Below, in pieces: positions 7,894 through 18,187 of a stretch of 64,000 bases of DNA. A program made the translations under genes and the position numbers. Source of the DNA: Acrocarpospora pleiomorpha. GTDB taxonomy: Bacteria; Actinomycetota; Actinomycetes; Streptosporangiales; Streptosporangiaceae. The stretch is from positions 259,390 to 323,389 of the forward strand of contig NZ_BLAF01000006.1 of the NCBI RefSeq assembly GCF_009687885.1, read 5' to 3'. The notes below the pieces were generated by a model, which worked only from the letters and a program-made list of their open reading frames with translations, was not told the DNA's origin and ran no database searches. Numbering within the stretch: position 1 is the first letter of the stretch; each line of letters begins with the position of its first letter.

Positions 7894-8658
7894 GTGTCTG
7901 ACGAGGTTCTGGTAGAAACCGACGACGGCGTGGCCGTCATCACGATCAACCGGCCGAAGGCGAGAAACGCGGTCAACGGCGCGGTGGCGCGCGGCATCGC
8001 CGCGGCCGTGGACGAGCTGGACGCCCGGGCGGACGTCTCCGCCTTGGTCCTCACCGGCGCGGGCGGCACGTTCTGTTCCGGGATGGACCTGAAGGGCTTC
8101 CTGACCGGGGACTTCCCGGCGCTGGAGGGCCGCGGGTTCGGCGGTCTGGTCGAGTCGCCGCCGAAGAAGCCGCTGATCGCGGCTGTGGAGGGGTACGCGC
8201 TCGCGGGCGGCTTCGAACTGGCCCTGGCCTGCGACCTGATCGTGGCGTCGGAAGAGGCCAAGTTCGGGCTGCCGGAGCCCACGCGGGGTCTGGTCGCCGC
8301 CGCCGGGGGGATCATGCGGCTGCCGCGGCGCATTCCGTACCACGCGGCGATGGAGATCGCGCTCACCGGCGCTCACTATCCGGCGGTGCGCCTGTACGAG
8401 CTGGGCCTGGTGAATCAGGTCACGCCGGCCGGGGGAGCGCTGGCGGGCGCGCTGGAGCTGGCCAAGAAGATCGCGGCGAACGCGCCGCTGGCGTTGACGG
8501 CGACCAAGCGGATCGTCCTGGAGTCCCAGGATTGGTCGCAGGAGGAGATGTTCGCCAAGCAGAGCGAGATCGTCAACCCGGTGTTCGGGTCGAAGGACGC
8601 GATGGAGGGCGCGGCGGCTTTCGCCGAGAAACGCGCGCCCAACTGGCGGGGCGAGTAG
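7894..8658 (+). CDS. Enoyl-CoA hydratase/isomerase (crotonase) family protein
   Basis: 254 aa. The GTG start follows GGAGAGG. Crotonase features are INRPKARNAV, the oxyanion-hole segments around GTFCSGMDLKGF and AVEGYALAGGFELALACD, and both catalytic glutamates (E108 in GGFEL and E128 in LPEPTRG), so hydratase activity is plausible. It is the second gene after the 3-hydroxyacyl-CoA dehydrogenase-like SDR, fitting a short fatty-acid degradation operon. The precise substrate is unknown. The C-terminus FAEKRAPNWRGE is typical of the family. Confidence 0.9.
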   Translation: MSDEVLVETDDGVAVITINRPKARNAVNGAVARGIAAAVDELDARADVSALVLTGAGGTFCSGMDLKGFLTGDFPALEGRGFGGLVESPPKKPLIAAVEGYALAGGFELALACDLIVASEEAKFGLPEPTRGLVAAAGGIMRLPRRIPYHAAMEIALTGAHYPAVRLYELGLVNQVTPAGGALAGALELAKKIAANAPLALTATKRIVLESQDWSQEEMFAKQSEIVNPVFGSKDAMEGAAAFAEKRAPNWRGE

Positions 8659-8664
8659 CCGTGA

Positions 8665-8749
8665 GGGTGCGCCGGTGTCTGGACTGAGGAGCGGAGCGAC
8701 GAGGGAAGACACCGGGGTTGAGCACCCGAACCGCGATGCGAAGCATCGC
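8665..8749. repeat. Nested intergenic stem-loops
   Basis: Outer arms GGGTGC (8665-8670) / GCACCC (8722-8727) enclose perfect arms CCGGTGTCT (8672-8680) / AGACACCGG (8707-8715) around a purine-rich loop containing GGAGCGGAGCGACGAGG. A second small hairpin GCGATGC-GAA-GCATCGC follows at 8733-8749. It may end the crotonase mRNA or be a dispersed intergenic repeat. No coding sequence is seen here. Confidence 0.6.
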
Positions 8750-8786
8750 AATCAGTGGGTGGTCCGCGCTCATGGCGGGAACTGCG

Positions 8787-8792
8787 TACGGT
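8787..8792 (+). promoter_or_regulatory. -10 element for leaderless rhomboid mRNA
   Basis: TACGGT ends 6 bases before the ATG at 8799, and no RBS is present. This supports the chosen start over upstream in-frame codons from 8718. Confidence 0.45.
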
Positions 8793-8798
8793 AAAGGC

Positions 8799-9407
8799 AT
8801 GAGCGACGGACTCCCCCTCAACCCGACCCCCCGGGAGCGCACGGCCAGCTTGCTGTCCGGGGCCCTCGGCAGCGTCATCGTCATGCTGTTCCTGGTCGGC
8901 GGCATGTGGGCGCTGGAAATCGTCGACTACCTCCAGGACGGCGCCCTGGACCGGTATGGCATCGTGGCCCGGGACCCGGACGGCCTGGTCGGCATCTTCG
9001 CCGCGCCGTTCCTGCACGCGGGCTTCCCGCACCTGATCGCGAACTCGCTGCCGCTGCTGATCCTGGGGTTCCTGGCCGCGATCCGCGGGGTGGGCCGGTT
9101 CCTGGGCGTGAGCATGATCATCATCGTGGTGAGCGGGCTGGGCGTCTGGCTGGTCGCCCCGCCGAACACGGTGACGATCGGCGCCAGCGGGCTGGTATTC
9201 GGATATTTCGGTTATGTCGTGGGGCGCGGGCTATTCGACCGCCGGATTCTCGACATCGTGCTGGCCGTTGTCGTCGCGGTCATGTACTACTCGATTATTT
9301 TCGGGATTCTGCCCGGCGAGGAGGGAATCTCCTGGCAGGGCCACCTGTTCGGCCTGATCGGCGGAGTCCTGGCGGCCTGGCTGCTGCGCCGCAGGCGGGA
9401 GTACTGA
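8799..9407 (+). CDS. Rhomboid-family intramembrane serine protease
   Basis: 202 aa, six hydrophobic segments. The catalytic dyad is complete: Ser130 in TIGASGLVFG (GxSG) and His182 in GHLFGLIGG. The upstream HxxxN element (H78 and N82 in FPHLIANSL) that forms the oxyanion hole is also present. It cleaves membrane helices of unknown substrates. The start at 8799 is supported by the leaderless-type -10. It is a stand-alone gene between stem-loops and a BlaI-type regulator. Confidence 0.9.
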   Translation: MSDGLPLNPTPRERTASLLSGALGSVIVMLFLVGGMWALEIVDYLQDGALDRYGIVARDPDGLVGIFAAPFLHAGFPHLIANSLPLLILGFLAAIRGVGRFLGVSMIIIVVSGLGVWLVAPPNTVTIGASGLVFGYFGYVVGRGLFDRRILDIVLAVVVAVMYYSIIFGILPGEEGISWQGHLFGLIGGVLAAWLLRRRREY

Positions 9408-9420
9408 CACAATTGTTCTT

Positions 9421-10943
<1,523 letters not shown>

Positions 10944-11011
10944 TCAACCAAGCCTACTGAGCGGGTGCGATGGTCCGGACCCGGGTCCGCATCCTGAGAT
11001 GGAGCTCCCCC

Positions 11012-11040
11012 TTGACGTAACGGACCGCAGCTCCCATTGT
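11012..11040 (+). promoter_or_regulatory. Possible promoter of the LuxR-type gene
   Basis: TTGACG (11012-11017), 17-base spacer, CATTGT (11035-11040). The -35 is good and the -10 weak. The predicted transcript would begin at or just before the ATG at 11046. Confidence 0.4.
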
Positions 11041-11045
11041 TCGGC

Positions 11046-11897
11046 ATGAGGAGTCGCTCCCACTCCGCCCTAGCGAAGTGTGAGAACACGCATATGGCCG
11101 ATTCCGGTGGCACCCTCTCCGAGCGCGAACTCACCGTGCTCTCGTTGATCGGCGCGGGCAGCAGCGCGAAGCACATCGCCGCGCAACTCGGGATCAGCGC
11201 GTCCACGGTGGAGAGCCACAAACGCCGCATCTACGCCAAGCTCGGCGTCACCCACCAGAGCCAGGCGGTCTCGCAGGCCATCGCGCTGGGCCTGTTCGAC
11301 ACCCCGCCCAAGGACCGGGACGAGGCCGAGATGGTGGTAGTGCACGCCCGGCCGGGCGCGCCGGTGGACCGGGTCACCCAGGCCCTGCTCGGCCACGGCC
11401 GCCCGTTCGTGCTGACGCCCGAGCTGGACCCCGCGCTGTGGCGCTGGCGGGGCCGGTTCATCACCGTCCTGATGGATCCGGCCCCGCCAGACTGGCAGGC
11501 CACCGCCCGGTTCCGCGCCCCGGTGGTGGTGATCCCGTCGGTACGGCCAGGCGACGATCTCGTCCGGGAGGCGATGCGGTACGGCGCCCGCGCCCTGGTC
11601 TGGCTGGAGGACGTGCCCGACCTGCTGTGCACGACCCTGGCCATGGTCGCCCACGGCTACGTGATCATGGCGGGCACCCACCTCCCGGCCGGTCCCTCGC
11701 CGGAGCTGAGCGCCAGGGAACGCGACATCCTCGACTCGATCGCCACCGGCCACACCCTCCAGCAGACCGCCCGCTCCCTCGGCATCTCGGTCAAGACCGT
11801 GGAGAACACCCAGGGCCGCCTGTTCCGCAAGCTGGGCGCCCGCAACCGGCCGGAGGCCCTGACGAACGCCTACCGCCAGGGCCTGGTGCCGGGCTGA
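11046..11897 (+). CDS. LuxR-type regulator with two HTH domains flanking a receiver-like core
   Basis: 283 aa. A first GerE/LuxR HTH at residues ~24-80 (LSERELTVLSLIG...STVESHKRRIYAKLG) and a second at ~222-281 (LSARERDILDSIATG...KTVENTQGRLFRKLG) surround a middle part (ITVLMDPAPP...VVVIPSVRPGDDLVREAMRYGARALVWLED) shaped like a response-regulator receiver but with no clear phospho-acceptor Asp. Most LuxR proteins carry one HTH, so two is unusual. The start is uncertain: ATG 11046 fits the promoter position, and ATG 11094 is an alternative. Targets are unknown. Confidence 0.8.
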   Translation: MRSRSHSALAKCENTHMADSGGTLSERELTVLSLIGAGSSAKHIAAQLGISASTVESHKRRIYAKLGVTHQSQAVSQAIALGLFDTPPKDRDEAEMVVVHARPGAPVDRVTQALLGHGRPFVLTPELDPALWRWRGRFITVLMDPAPPDWQATARFRAPVVVIPSVRPGDDLVREAMRYGARALVWLEDVPDLLCTTLAMVAHGYVIMAGTHLPAGPSPELSARERDILDSIATGHTLQQTARSLGISVKTVENTQGRLFRKLGARNRPEALTNAYRQGLVPG

Positions 11898-11898
11898 G

Positions 11899-13458
11899 CT
11901 ACTGGCCGCGGCTGGTGGGATCGACCCGGGCGAAGGTGAGCAGGTCGACCATGCGGAAGTCGCCGGCGCCGCCCGAGCGCCGGGGCAGGGTCGGCACCCA
12001 GGACGGGTTGGTGCGCAGGTAGGAGGCGTTGTCGAGCTGGAGCAGGCCGATGAAGACCTCGCCGACGATGCGGGCGCCTACGCCGGCCAGCTTCAGGCCG
12101 CCCGCGACCTCGGCCTCCTTGAGGATGTAGTACCAGAGCGGGGTGCTGGCGGGCAGGCCGTGCCCGATCGCCTGGAGCTCCGGGAAATGCTGGGACTCCA
12201 GGGCGGGGATGCCGATCGCCCGCGCGATGTTCTGCCCGGACGGGATCGACCAGGTCACGTGGCGCAGCAGGTTGCGCTGGACCAGCGAGGTGGGCGGGTC
12301 GCCGGACGAGATCGCGGCCAGCGGCAGGTTGAACAGCGGGGTCGAGATCTTGGTGTCGATGCGCTTGTTGGGCCGGACATTGCCGTCGCCGAAGTCGAAG
12401 AAGGTCTGCCAGCCGATGAAGCGCCGCGCCGCCCTGGCCCCGCCGCGCAGGTCCACCGGGTCGGCCTGGCCCTGCCCGGCCGGGTCGAAGATGAAGCCGA
12501 AGAACGCCGAGCCGTCGCTGTTGCCGGCCAGGTTGGCCCGGTAGGACGGCCGCACCATGCTGTGCCCGAACCGGTAGCAGGCCCCCTGGAACTCCACCGG
12601 GATGAACTGCTGGCCCGGCGCGGGCCGGTAGAACCGGCGTCCGCCGGTGAGGATCGCGTTGACCACGTCCTGGCCGATGACCAGGGGCAGGAACTCGTGC
12701 AGGATGATCCACTGGTAGTGCCAGCGCACCAGCTGCTGGGCGGCGGCGAAGACGTTCCCGCCCTGGCCCTGGGCGCGCAGGTGGTCGACCACCCGGTTGT
12801 GGAACAGCAGGAACGCGCAGTGCAGGCCGGAGATGATCAGGTTCTCGTCGTTGCGGGGGTCGCCGATGATGGCCTGGCCGTTGGCCATCCGGGGCAGGTC
12901 CTCGAACAGGCCGCCGCTCTCGACCTTGAGCTTGGCGGTGTCGGCGGGGTTGTAGAGCTGCGGGTCGGCGACCGGGCCCCGGCCGTAGACCGAGTCCAGG
13001 TCGAGGCCGGGCGTGCGGGTGTTGGGGGTCGCCTCCGGCGCGGTCACCGTGCCGAGCGGGGAGGACCGGTCGAACGTCATGTCGTGGTCGAGGAACTGGC
13101 CGAGGAAGGTGACCCCCGCCGTGTGGGTGGCATTGTCGAGATTGTTAGGGCTGAGTTCGGGATTCGTGATCAGCCGGATCGGGCCTTCCGCCAGCGGGTC
13201 CTTGGCGTCCACGATCCCGCCGGGACGGCCCATTTCGACCAGGGCGTTGCGCAGGCTGGGCGGGTTGAAATCGGCGAACGGCGGCAGGTTGAAGATACGC
13301 CCGAAACGGTCAGGCGAGACCGCCATTCCGCCTGCCTGTGTGGTGACTGTCCTGGCTATCGCTTCGGCTGGGGCCAGGGTCAACGCCCCAGCTCCCGCGC
13401 CCAGGCCGGCGAGAAATCCCCGCCGGCTCACCCCCCGGTCCGGTCCGTGTACGGCCAT
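11899..13458 (-). CDS. Tat-exported animal-type heme peroxidase
   Basis: 519 aa. The twin-arginine signal SRRGFLAGLG (residues 11-20) and a hydrophobic stretch indicate export folded with heme. The peroxidase-cyclooxygenase (PF03098-type) motifs are present: distal His125 in FLGQFLDHDMTF, DPRNDEN with the catalytic Arg (R202), and proximal His299 in YRFGHSMVRPSY. Expected to oxidise halides or organic donors with H2O2 outside the cell. It is convergent with the LuxR-type gene and divergent from the receptor-like gene, sharing a palindromic intergenic region with it. Confidence 0.92.
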   Translation of the reverse strand: MAVHGPDRGVSRRGFLAGLGAGAGALTLAPAEAIARTVTTQAGGMAVSPDRFGRIFNLPPFADFNPPSLRNALVEMGRPGGIVDAKDPLAEGPIRLITNPELSPNNLDNATHTAGVTFLGQFLDHDMTFDRSSPLGTVTAPEATPNTRTPGLDLDSVYGRGPVADPQLYNPADTAKLKVESGGLFEDLPRMANGQAIIGDPRNDENLIISGLHCAFLLFHNRVVDHLRAQGQGGNVFAAAQQLVRWHYQWIILHEFLPLVIGQDVVNAILTGGRRFYRPAPGQQFIPVEFQGACYRFGHSMVRPSYRANLAGNSDGSAFFGFIFDPAGQGQADPVDLRGGARAARRFIGWQTFFDFGDGNVRPNKRIDTKISTPLFNLPLAAISSGDPPTSLVQRNLLRHVTWSIPSGQNIARAIGIPALESQHFPELQAIGHGLPASTPLWYYILKEAEVAGGLKLAGVGARIVGEVFIGLLQLDNASYLRTNPSWVPTLPRRSGGAGDFRMVDLLTFARVDPTSRGQ

Positions 13459-13562
13459 CGAGGCTCCCGTGACTTAGCGGCATTTGTCCGGAAATTATGT
13501 AATCCGTAACTTTCGCGACTCAAGGGACATCGGTTGACAATAAACCCTTAAGGGGAGTTTTC

Positions 13563-13602
13563 TGGCAATTTACCCCTAATCGGAATTGGGGGTAAATTGC
13601 CA
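13563..13602. promoter_or_regulatory. 14-bp palindrome between divergent genes (operator or mRNA hairpin)
   Basis: Perfect arms TGGCAATTTACCCC (13563-13576) and GGGGTAAATTGCCA (13589-13602) with a 12-base loop. It lies 24 bases before the 13627 start and downstream of a perfect TTGACA (13534-13539) and the palindrome CCCTTAAGGG (13545-13554). It is AT-richer than its surroundings. It could be a regulator site or a stem in the leader. Confidence 0.6.
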
Positions 13603-13626
13603 TAAGGATTGAGCGGAAGGACACGG

Positions 13627-16212
13627 ATGATCGCGGCGGACCAGCGGCGACTGCACGGAGTGCTGGAAGGGCTCCTGCGCCGGCCCTCGTTCTGGCGGCG
13701 GGATCCCGCGTTGCCGGTGCTCCTGCTGGTCGGCGAGCAATCCCCGGCCGCCGCGCTCGCGCTGGCGGAGCCGTTCAAGGGGAGCCTGCCGTACGCGGCC
13801 CCGGCCGGGGAGGAGCTGAAGGACGTCGCGGCGCTGGTCAACGCGCTGGCGGGGGAGAACGGGGATCTGGGGGCGTCGGTCGGCGGGTCGTTCCTGCCGG
13901 CGCCGCGGTTCCCGCTGGCGCAGTTCGTCCTGTGGGCGCGGGAGCAGCGCGCTCTGCGGCCGGAGGATTGGACCGGGGTCTGGCCGCCCGCGCCCGAGTC
14001 GCGCAAGGGTCAGGACGAGTTCCGCGCCCGTTACCGGAAATGGCGCTGGGAACGCTACGGCGAGCGCCGGGTCAGGCGGACCGCCGCCGACTTCGTAGTC
14101 AGGGCCGCCACCACCTGGGTGCCGCTCGGCATGGCCGTGGCGCTGCTGGCCGGGTGGGATGTCGTCGATCTGCTCTCGCTCATCCCCTGGGTGGTCGGTC
14201 TGATCGTGGCCGCCGCGGGCACCGCCGTGCAGGCCGCGTTGTCGATCAGGGGCACCTTCTTCTCCGGGTGGTTCCGCCGCCACCGTTACGAGAATCTTCG
14301 CCGTAAACGCTTCGAGAGCCGTCACAAGTACGCGCTCCGCCTGGCCGCCGTCCCCGATCTGGACAAACTGCTGGTGTACGCGATGTTCCAGGATCTGCGG
14401 CAGGCGTACCAGAAGTGGTTCATCCCCTGGCCGAGCTGGGGCCGCGGCTGGTACTGCCTGCTGGTCCTGGCGGAACCGGGCACCGGGGGAACACGCTTCC
14501 TGAGCGTGATGCGCGATGTCATCGCTGATACCGGCATATATCCGCCGATGCTCGTACTCGCCGCCGGAGACGCGCCGCTCCCGGCCACCCCGCCGGTACG
14601 GCCGCTGGAACGCCTCCCCGAAGCGATCGACGACTGGCGAGCCCAGGTGCCCGACCTCTTCATCCCGGTCACCGTGAATGAATCTGAGCTCTCCGACATA
14701 GGGGCATTTCGCCCCACGCCGCTGCGGGCCTTCGGCTACTGGGCGGTGGTCGCGCTGCTGGCCTTCGGACCGCTCGCGGTGGTGGGCCGGACCTGGATCG
14801 GCTGCGGCGGCGGGCTCCGCGAGGTCGCCGAACAGTGCGTCGGCCTCAGCGACGACCTGAACGAGATCGACCCCGACCCGCTGCTGGCTCCCATCCTGGA
14901 GCGGATCCAGCGGCAGAACCGCGACGTCGAGGACGGCCAGCGGGTGATCACGGTCTTCTACCTCGGCCCGCTGACCACCAACCGGAGCGGCGGTGACCAG
15001 ATCAGCGGCTCGATGGGGGAGCTGGCCGGGATCGCCGCCCGGCAGCTGGCCTACAACCGGCTGCACAGCTGGCAGATCAGGGTCGAGTTCGCCAACGCGG
15101 GTCAGGACTTCGTCAGCGCCGCGTACGCCGCCCAGATGATCAAAGATCGGGCGGCCGGGGATCCCGACATCGCGGGGGCGATCGGATTCGCCTGGAGTCG
15201 CACCGAGACGCAGGACGCGATCCGGCTGCTCAGCGACGCGCACATGCCGATGCTGAGCACCACCAACACCGCCGACACCACGCCCCTGGTGTACGGCAGG
15301 AAGCCCTCCCCGTCCTTCTTCCGGATGGCCGCCCCCAACTCGGCCCAGGCCAAGGCCGCCGAATACTGGCTGCAACAGGGGCTGCCCGGCGGCGCCAAGG
15401 TGCCCGCCGACAAGGTCGCCATCCTGCTGGAAGCCGACGAGCTCAAGCGCGAGCTCTACAGCCAGGACCTCGCCGACGGCCTCACCAAGCGGCAAGGGGC
15501 GCTCTACGCCAAGGCCAGGCAGTACGTCTTCCGGGACGGCGACCAGCTGGCCGCCCAGGTCGACCAGGCCTGCCAGGACGGCGCGGCGGTGCTCTTCTAC
15601 ACCGGGCGCTCCAGCTATCTGGGCACCCTGATGGACACCAAGGAACACCAGTGCGACGGCGCGGTGCGGGTGCTCGCCGGGGACGAGGTGACCGGACGGC
15701 TGTCGCAGATCCTGGCCGACGGATCATCGGTCAACAACCCCGAGATCTCCTTCATCGCGCTGAACGACGCGCGCGCCGAGCAGGACGGCTCCGGCGCGAT
15801 CAACGACACCCAGCGGGAGATCGAGGCGTGGATCCGGGACGTGCTGCCCGAGCGCGGCCGGTCGGTGTCGCGGGTGCACGCCCGGATGGGCTACGACGCG
15901 CTCCTGGCGATCACCAGCGCCATCGACCAGATCAAGGCCACCAACGTGGATCCGGCGGTGAACATCGCGCAGAGCGTCGCGTACAACCTGCGCGGTCTTG
16001 GCGTGGACGGGCACATCCAGGGCGCGACCGGGAGCTTCTACTTCTCCACCGACGCCGACTTCCACACCGCGCTGCCCAGGGAACTGTGGCTGTTCTCCAG
16101 CGAGCGGGGCCAGGCCGTCCCGGTGCTGCGCGGCAAATGCACCGTGGATTCGAACACGGCCAGCCCCGCCGAGCTCGACGTCAGCTGTACGACAGAGCCC
16201 GCGACTCCATGA
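13627..16212 (+). CDS. Receptor-like membrane protein with C-terminal ABC-type periplasmic-binding fold
   Basis: 861 aa. The start ATG 13627 follows GGAAGG (13614-13619). The N-terminal ~150 residues are cytosolic and begin with a P-loop-like strand (LPVLLLVGEQSPAAALA) lacking the GKT/S. Two adjacent hydrophobic hairpin segments lie at ~160-205, a Trp/Arg-rich cytosolic segment follows, then one helix at ~370-390. From ~425 to the end is a type 1 periplasmic-binding fold like branched-chain amino acid receptors (ITVFYLGPLTT, FVSAAYAAQMIKD, MPMLSTTNTADTTP, ARMGYDALLAITSAI). It is not a lipoprotein and no permease or ATPase is nearby, so it is more likely a sensor or conflict-type receptor than a transporter part. 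Confidence 0.75.
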   Translation: MIAADQRRLHGVLEGLLRRPSFWRRDPALPVLLLVGEQSPAAALALAEPFKGSLPYAAPAGEELKDVAALVNALAGENGDLGASVGGSFLPAPRFPLAQFVLWAREQRALRPEDWTGVWPPAPESRKGQDEFRARYRKWRWERYGERRVRRTAADFVVRAATTWVPLGMAVALLAGWDVVDLLSLIPWVVGLIVAAAGTAVQAALSIRGTFFSGWFRRHRYENLRRKRFESRHKYALRLAAVPDLDKLLVYAMFQDLRQAYQKWFIPWPSWGRGWYCLLVLAEPGTGGTRFLSVMRDVIADTGIYPPMLVLAAGDAPLPATPPVRPLERLPEAIDDWRAQVPDLFIPVTVNESELSDIGAFRPTPLRAFGYWAVVALLAFGPLAVVGRTWIGCGGGLREVAEQCVGLSDDLNEIDPDPLLAPILERIQRQNRDVEDGQRVITVFYLGPLTTNRSGGDQISGSMGELAGIAARQLAYNRLHSWQIRVEFANAGQDFVSAAYAAQMIKDRAAGDPDIAGAIGFAWSRTETQDAIRLLSDAHMPMLSTTNTADTTPLVYGRKPSPSFFRMAAPNSAQAKAAEYWLQQGLPGGAKVPADKVAILLEADELKRELYSQDLADGLTKRQGALYAKARQYVFRDGDQLAAQVDQACQDGAAVLFYTGRSSYLGTLMDTKEHQCDGAVRVLAGDEVTGRLSQILADGSSVNNPEISFIALNDARAEQDGSGAINDTQREIEAWIRDVLPERGRSVSRVHARMGYDALLAITSAIDQIKATNVDPAVNIAQSVAYNLRGLGVDGHIQGATGSFYFSTDADFHTALPRELWLFSSERGQAVPVLRGKCTVDSNTASPAELDVSCTTEPATP

Positions 16213-16231
16213 GCCGCGGGCTGATCGGCGG

Positions 16232-17329
16232 CTACTGCCTGACGGCGACGCCGGGAACGTCGGAGACCGAGCGCAGCGGCGGGCCCACATAGGTCGCGCT
16301 GGGGCGGACGAGCCTGCCCGTGCGCTTCTGCTCCAGGATGTGGGCGGCCCAGCCGGCCGTGCGGGCGCAGGTGAACATCGAGGTGAACATGTGCGAGGGG
16401 ACGTCGGCGAAGTCCAGGATGACCGCGGCCCAGTACTCCACGTTGGTGGCGAGCACCCGGTCCGGCTTGCGCGCGTGCAGCTCCTCAAGAGCGGCCGTCT
16501 CCAGCGCCGCCGCCACCTCGTACCGAGGCGCGTCCAGCTCCTTCGCGGTCCGCCGCAGCACCCGGGCCCGCGGGTCCTCGGCCCGGTACACCCGGTGCCC
16601 GAAGCCCATCAGCCGCTGGCCCTTGTCCAGCTCGCTCTGCACCCACTTCCTGGCGTCGCCCATCTGCTCGACGCCCTCGATCATGTGCAGCACCCGGGCC
16701 GGGGCGCCGCCGTGCAGCGGACCCGACATGGCCCCTACCGCGCCGGACAGGGCCGCGGCCACGTCCGCGCCGGTCGAGGCGATCACCCGCGCGGTGAACG
16801 TGGAGGCGTTCATGCCGTGCTCGGCGGCCGAGGTCCAGTACGCGTCGATGGCCTTGACATGCCGCGGATCCGGATCACCCCGCCAGCGGATCATGAAACG
16901 CTCGACGATGGTCTCCGCCTCGTCCACCCGACGCTGCGGCACCATCGGCAGGCCGAGGCCGCGGGCGGACTGGGCGACGAACGACAGCGCCGTCACCGAG
17001 GCGCGGGCGAGATCGTCGCGGGCCTGGGCGTCGTCGATGTCGAGCAGGGGCCGGAAGCCGTACGCGGGCGCCAGCATGGCCAGCGCGCTCTGCACGTCGA
17101 CCCGGATGTCACCGGAATGGACAGGAACGGGATACGGCTCCGCCGGGGGGAGGCCCGGCTCGAACTCGTTGTCGACCAGCAGACCCCAGACGTTCCCGTA
17201 GGAGACCCGGCCGACCAGTTCCTCGATGTCGACGCCCCGGTATCGCAGGGCGCCCCCTTCTTTGTCCGGTTCCGCGATCTCGGTCTCGAAAGCTACCACG
17301 CCTTCGAGCCCGGGTTTAAAGTCGGACAC
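16232..17329 (-). CDS. citA: Citrate synthase (CitA type)
   Basis: 365 aa, shorter actinobacterial citrate synthase 2 form. Catalytic residues can be placed: His206 (SGPLHGGAP), His245 (GFGHRVYRAEDPR) and Asp306 (VILDFADVPSH), plus the AEHGMNAST segment. It condenses oxaloacetate and acetyl-CoA in the TCA cycle. The GTG start at 17329 follows GAGGGAGG on its strand. It is divergent from pdxH, an arrangement I recall as frequent in streptomycete-like genomes. Confidence 0.94.
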   Translation of the reverse strand: MSDFKPGLEGVVAFETEIAEPDKEGGALRYRGVDIEELVGRVSYGNVWGLLVDNEFEPGLPPAEPYPVPVHSGDIRVDVQSALAMLAPAYGFRPLLDIDDAQARDDLARASVTALSFVAQSARGLGLPMVPQRRVDEAETIVERFMIRWRGDPDPRHVKAIDAYWTSAAEHGMNASTFTARVIASTGADVAAALSGAVGAMSGPLHGGAPARVLHMIEGVEQMGDARKWVQSELDKGQRLMGFGHRVYRAEDPRARVLRRTAKELDAPRYEVAAALETAALEELHARKPDRVLATNVEYWAAVILDFADVPSHMFTSMFTCARTAGWAAHILEQKRTGRLVRPSATYVGPPLRSVSDVPGVAVRQ

Positions 17330-17501
17330 TCTCGGCCGCCTCCCTCTCTTGTGAAGTCAAAAAGCCTTGATGTCGAGATACCGGCGGGTCAATTTAACCT
17401 CTCGCGTTCCTGCGAGTCGCCCCCGGTCCCTCCCGAACGCCGTCGTCCCAGGTAGGGGGTCGTGCGTCAGACATCTACCAAGCGCGCAAGAATACCTTTT
17501 C

Positions 17502-18140
17502 GTGGACAGCGAGACGCACATGGCGGGGCTCCGCCGCAGCTACAACGGCGAGCCGCTGCTCGACGTGGCCGACGACCCGGTGGCGCAGTTCACCAGGTGG
17601 TTCGCCGACGCGGTCGACGCCGGGCTCCCGGAACCCAATGCCATGATCCTGGCAACCAGCTCGGCCGGGGGAAGACCCTCGGCGCGGACAGTTCTGCTGA
17701 AAGGCTTCGACGAGCAAGGTTTCACGTTCTTCACCAACTACGAGTCGCGGAAGGGACGCGACCTCGCCGAGAACCCGCGCGCGTCGCTGGTCTTCCCGTG
17801 GCATGCGATGCGCCGCCAGGTGCGGGTGGAGGGGTCGGCCGCGCGGGTCGCGCGCGAGGAGACCGAGGCATACTTCCGGTCCCGGCCGTACGGCTCGCGC
17901 ATCGGGGCGTGGGCCTCCCGGCAGTCGGCCGTGGTGCGGTCCCGGGAGGAGCTCGACCAGCGGTATGCCGAGCTGGCCGAGCGGTGGCCGGAGGATCCGC
18001 CGGTGCCGGACTTCTGGGGTGGCATCCGGGTGGTGCCGAGCGAGATCGAGTTCTGGCAGGGCCAATCCGACCGCATGCACGACCGCCTCCGCTATCGCCG
18101 CTCCGCCGGCCGCTGGATCCTGGAACGCTTGGCTCCCTAG
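17502..18140 (+). CDS. pdxH: Pyridoxamine 5'-phosphate oxidase
   Basis: 212 aa from GTG 17502 (VDSETHMAGLRRSYNGEPLL). An ATG at 17520 is the next choice; upstream codons from 17367 give an unlikely Arg/Pro-rich leader. FMN- and PLP-binding elements of PdxH are present: SARTVLLKGFDEQGFTFFTN, SRKGRDL, ASLVFPW, RQVRVEG, FRSRPYGSRIGAWAS and C-terminal RMHDRLRYRR...WILERLAP. It makes the PLP used by serC and aspC in this window. Divergent from citA. Confidence 0.93.
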   Translation: MDSETHMAGLRRSYNGEPLLDVADDPVAQFTRWFADAVDAGLPEPNAMILATSSAGGRPSARTVLLKGFDEQGFTFFTNYESRKGRDLAENPRASLVFPWHAMRRQVRVEGSAARVAREETEAYFRSRPYGSRIGAWASRQSAVVRSREELDQRYAELAERWPEDPPVPDFWGGIRVVPSEIEFWQGQSDRMHDRLRYRRSAGRWILERLAP

Positions 18141-18187
18141 GTCCCTGATCGTGCGGGACATTTCGTGACGTGGGAGGCTTGGGGATC

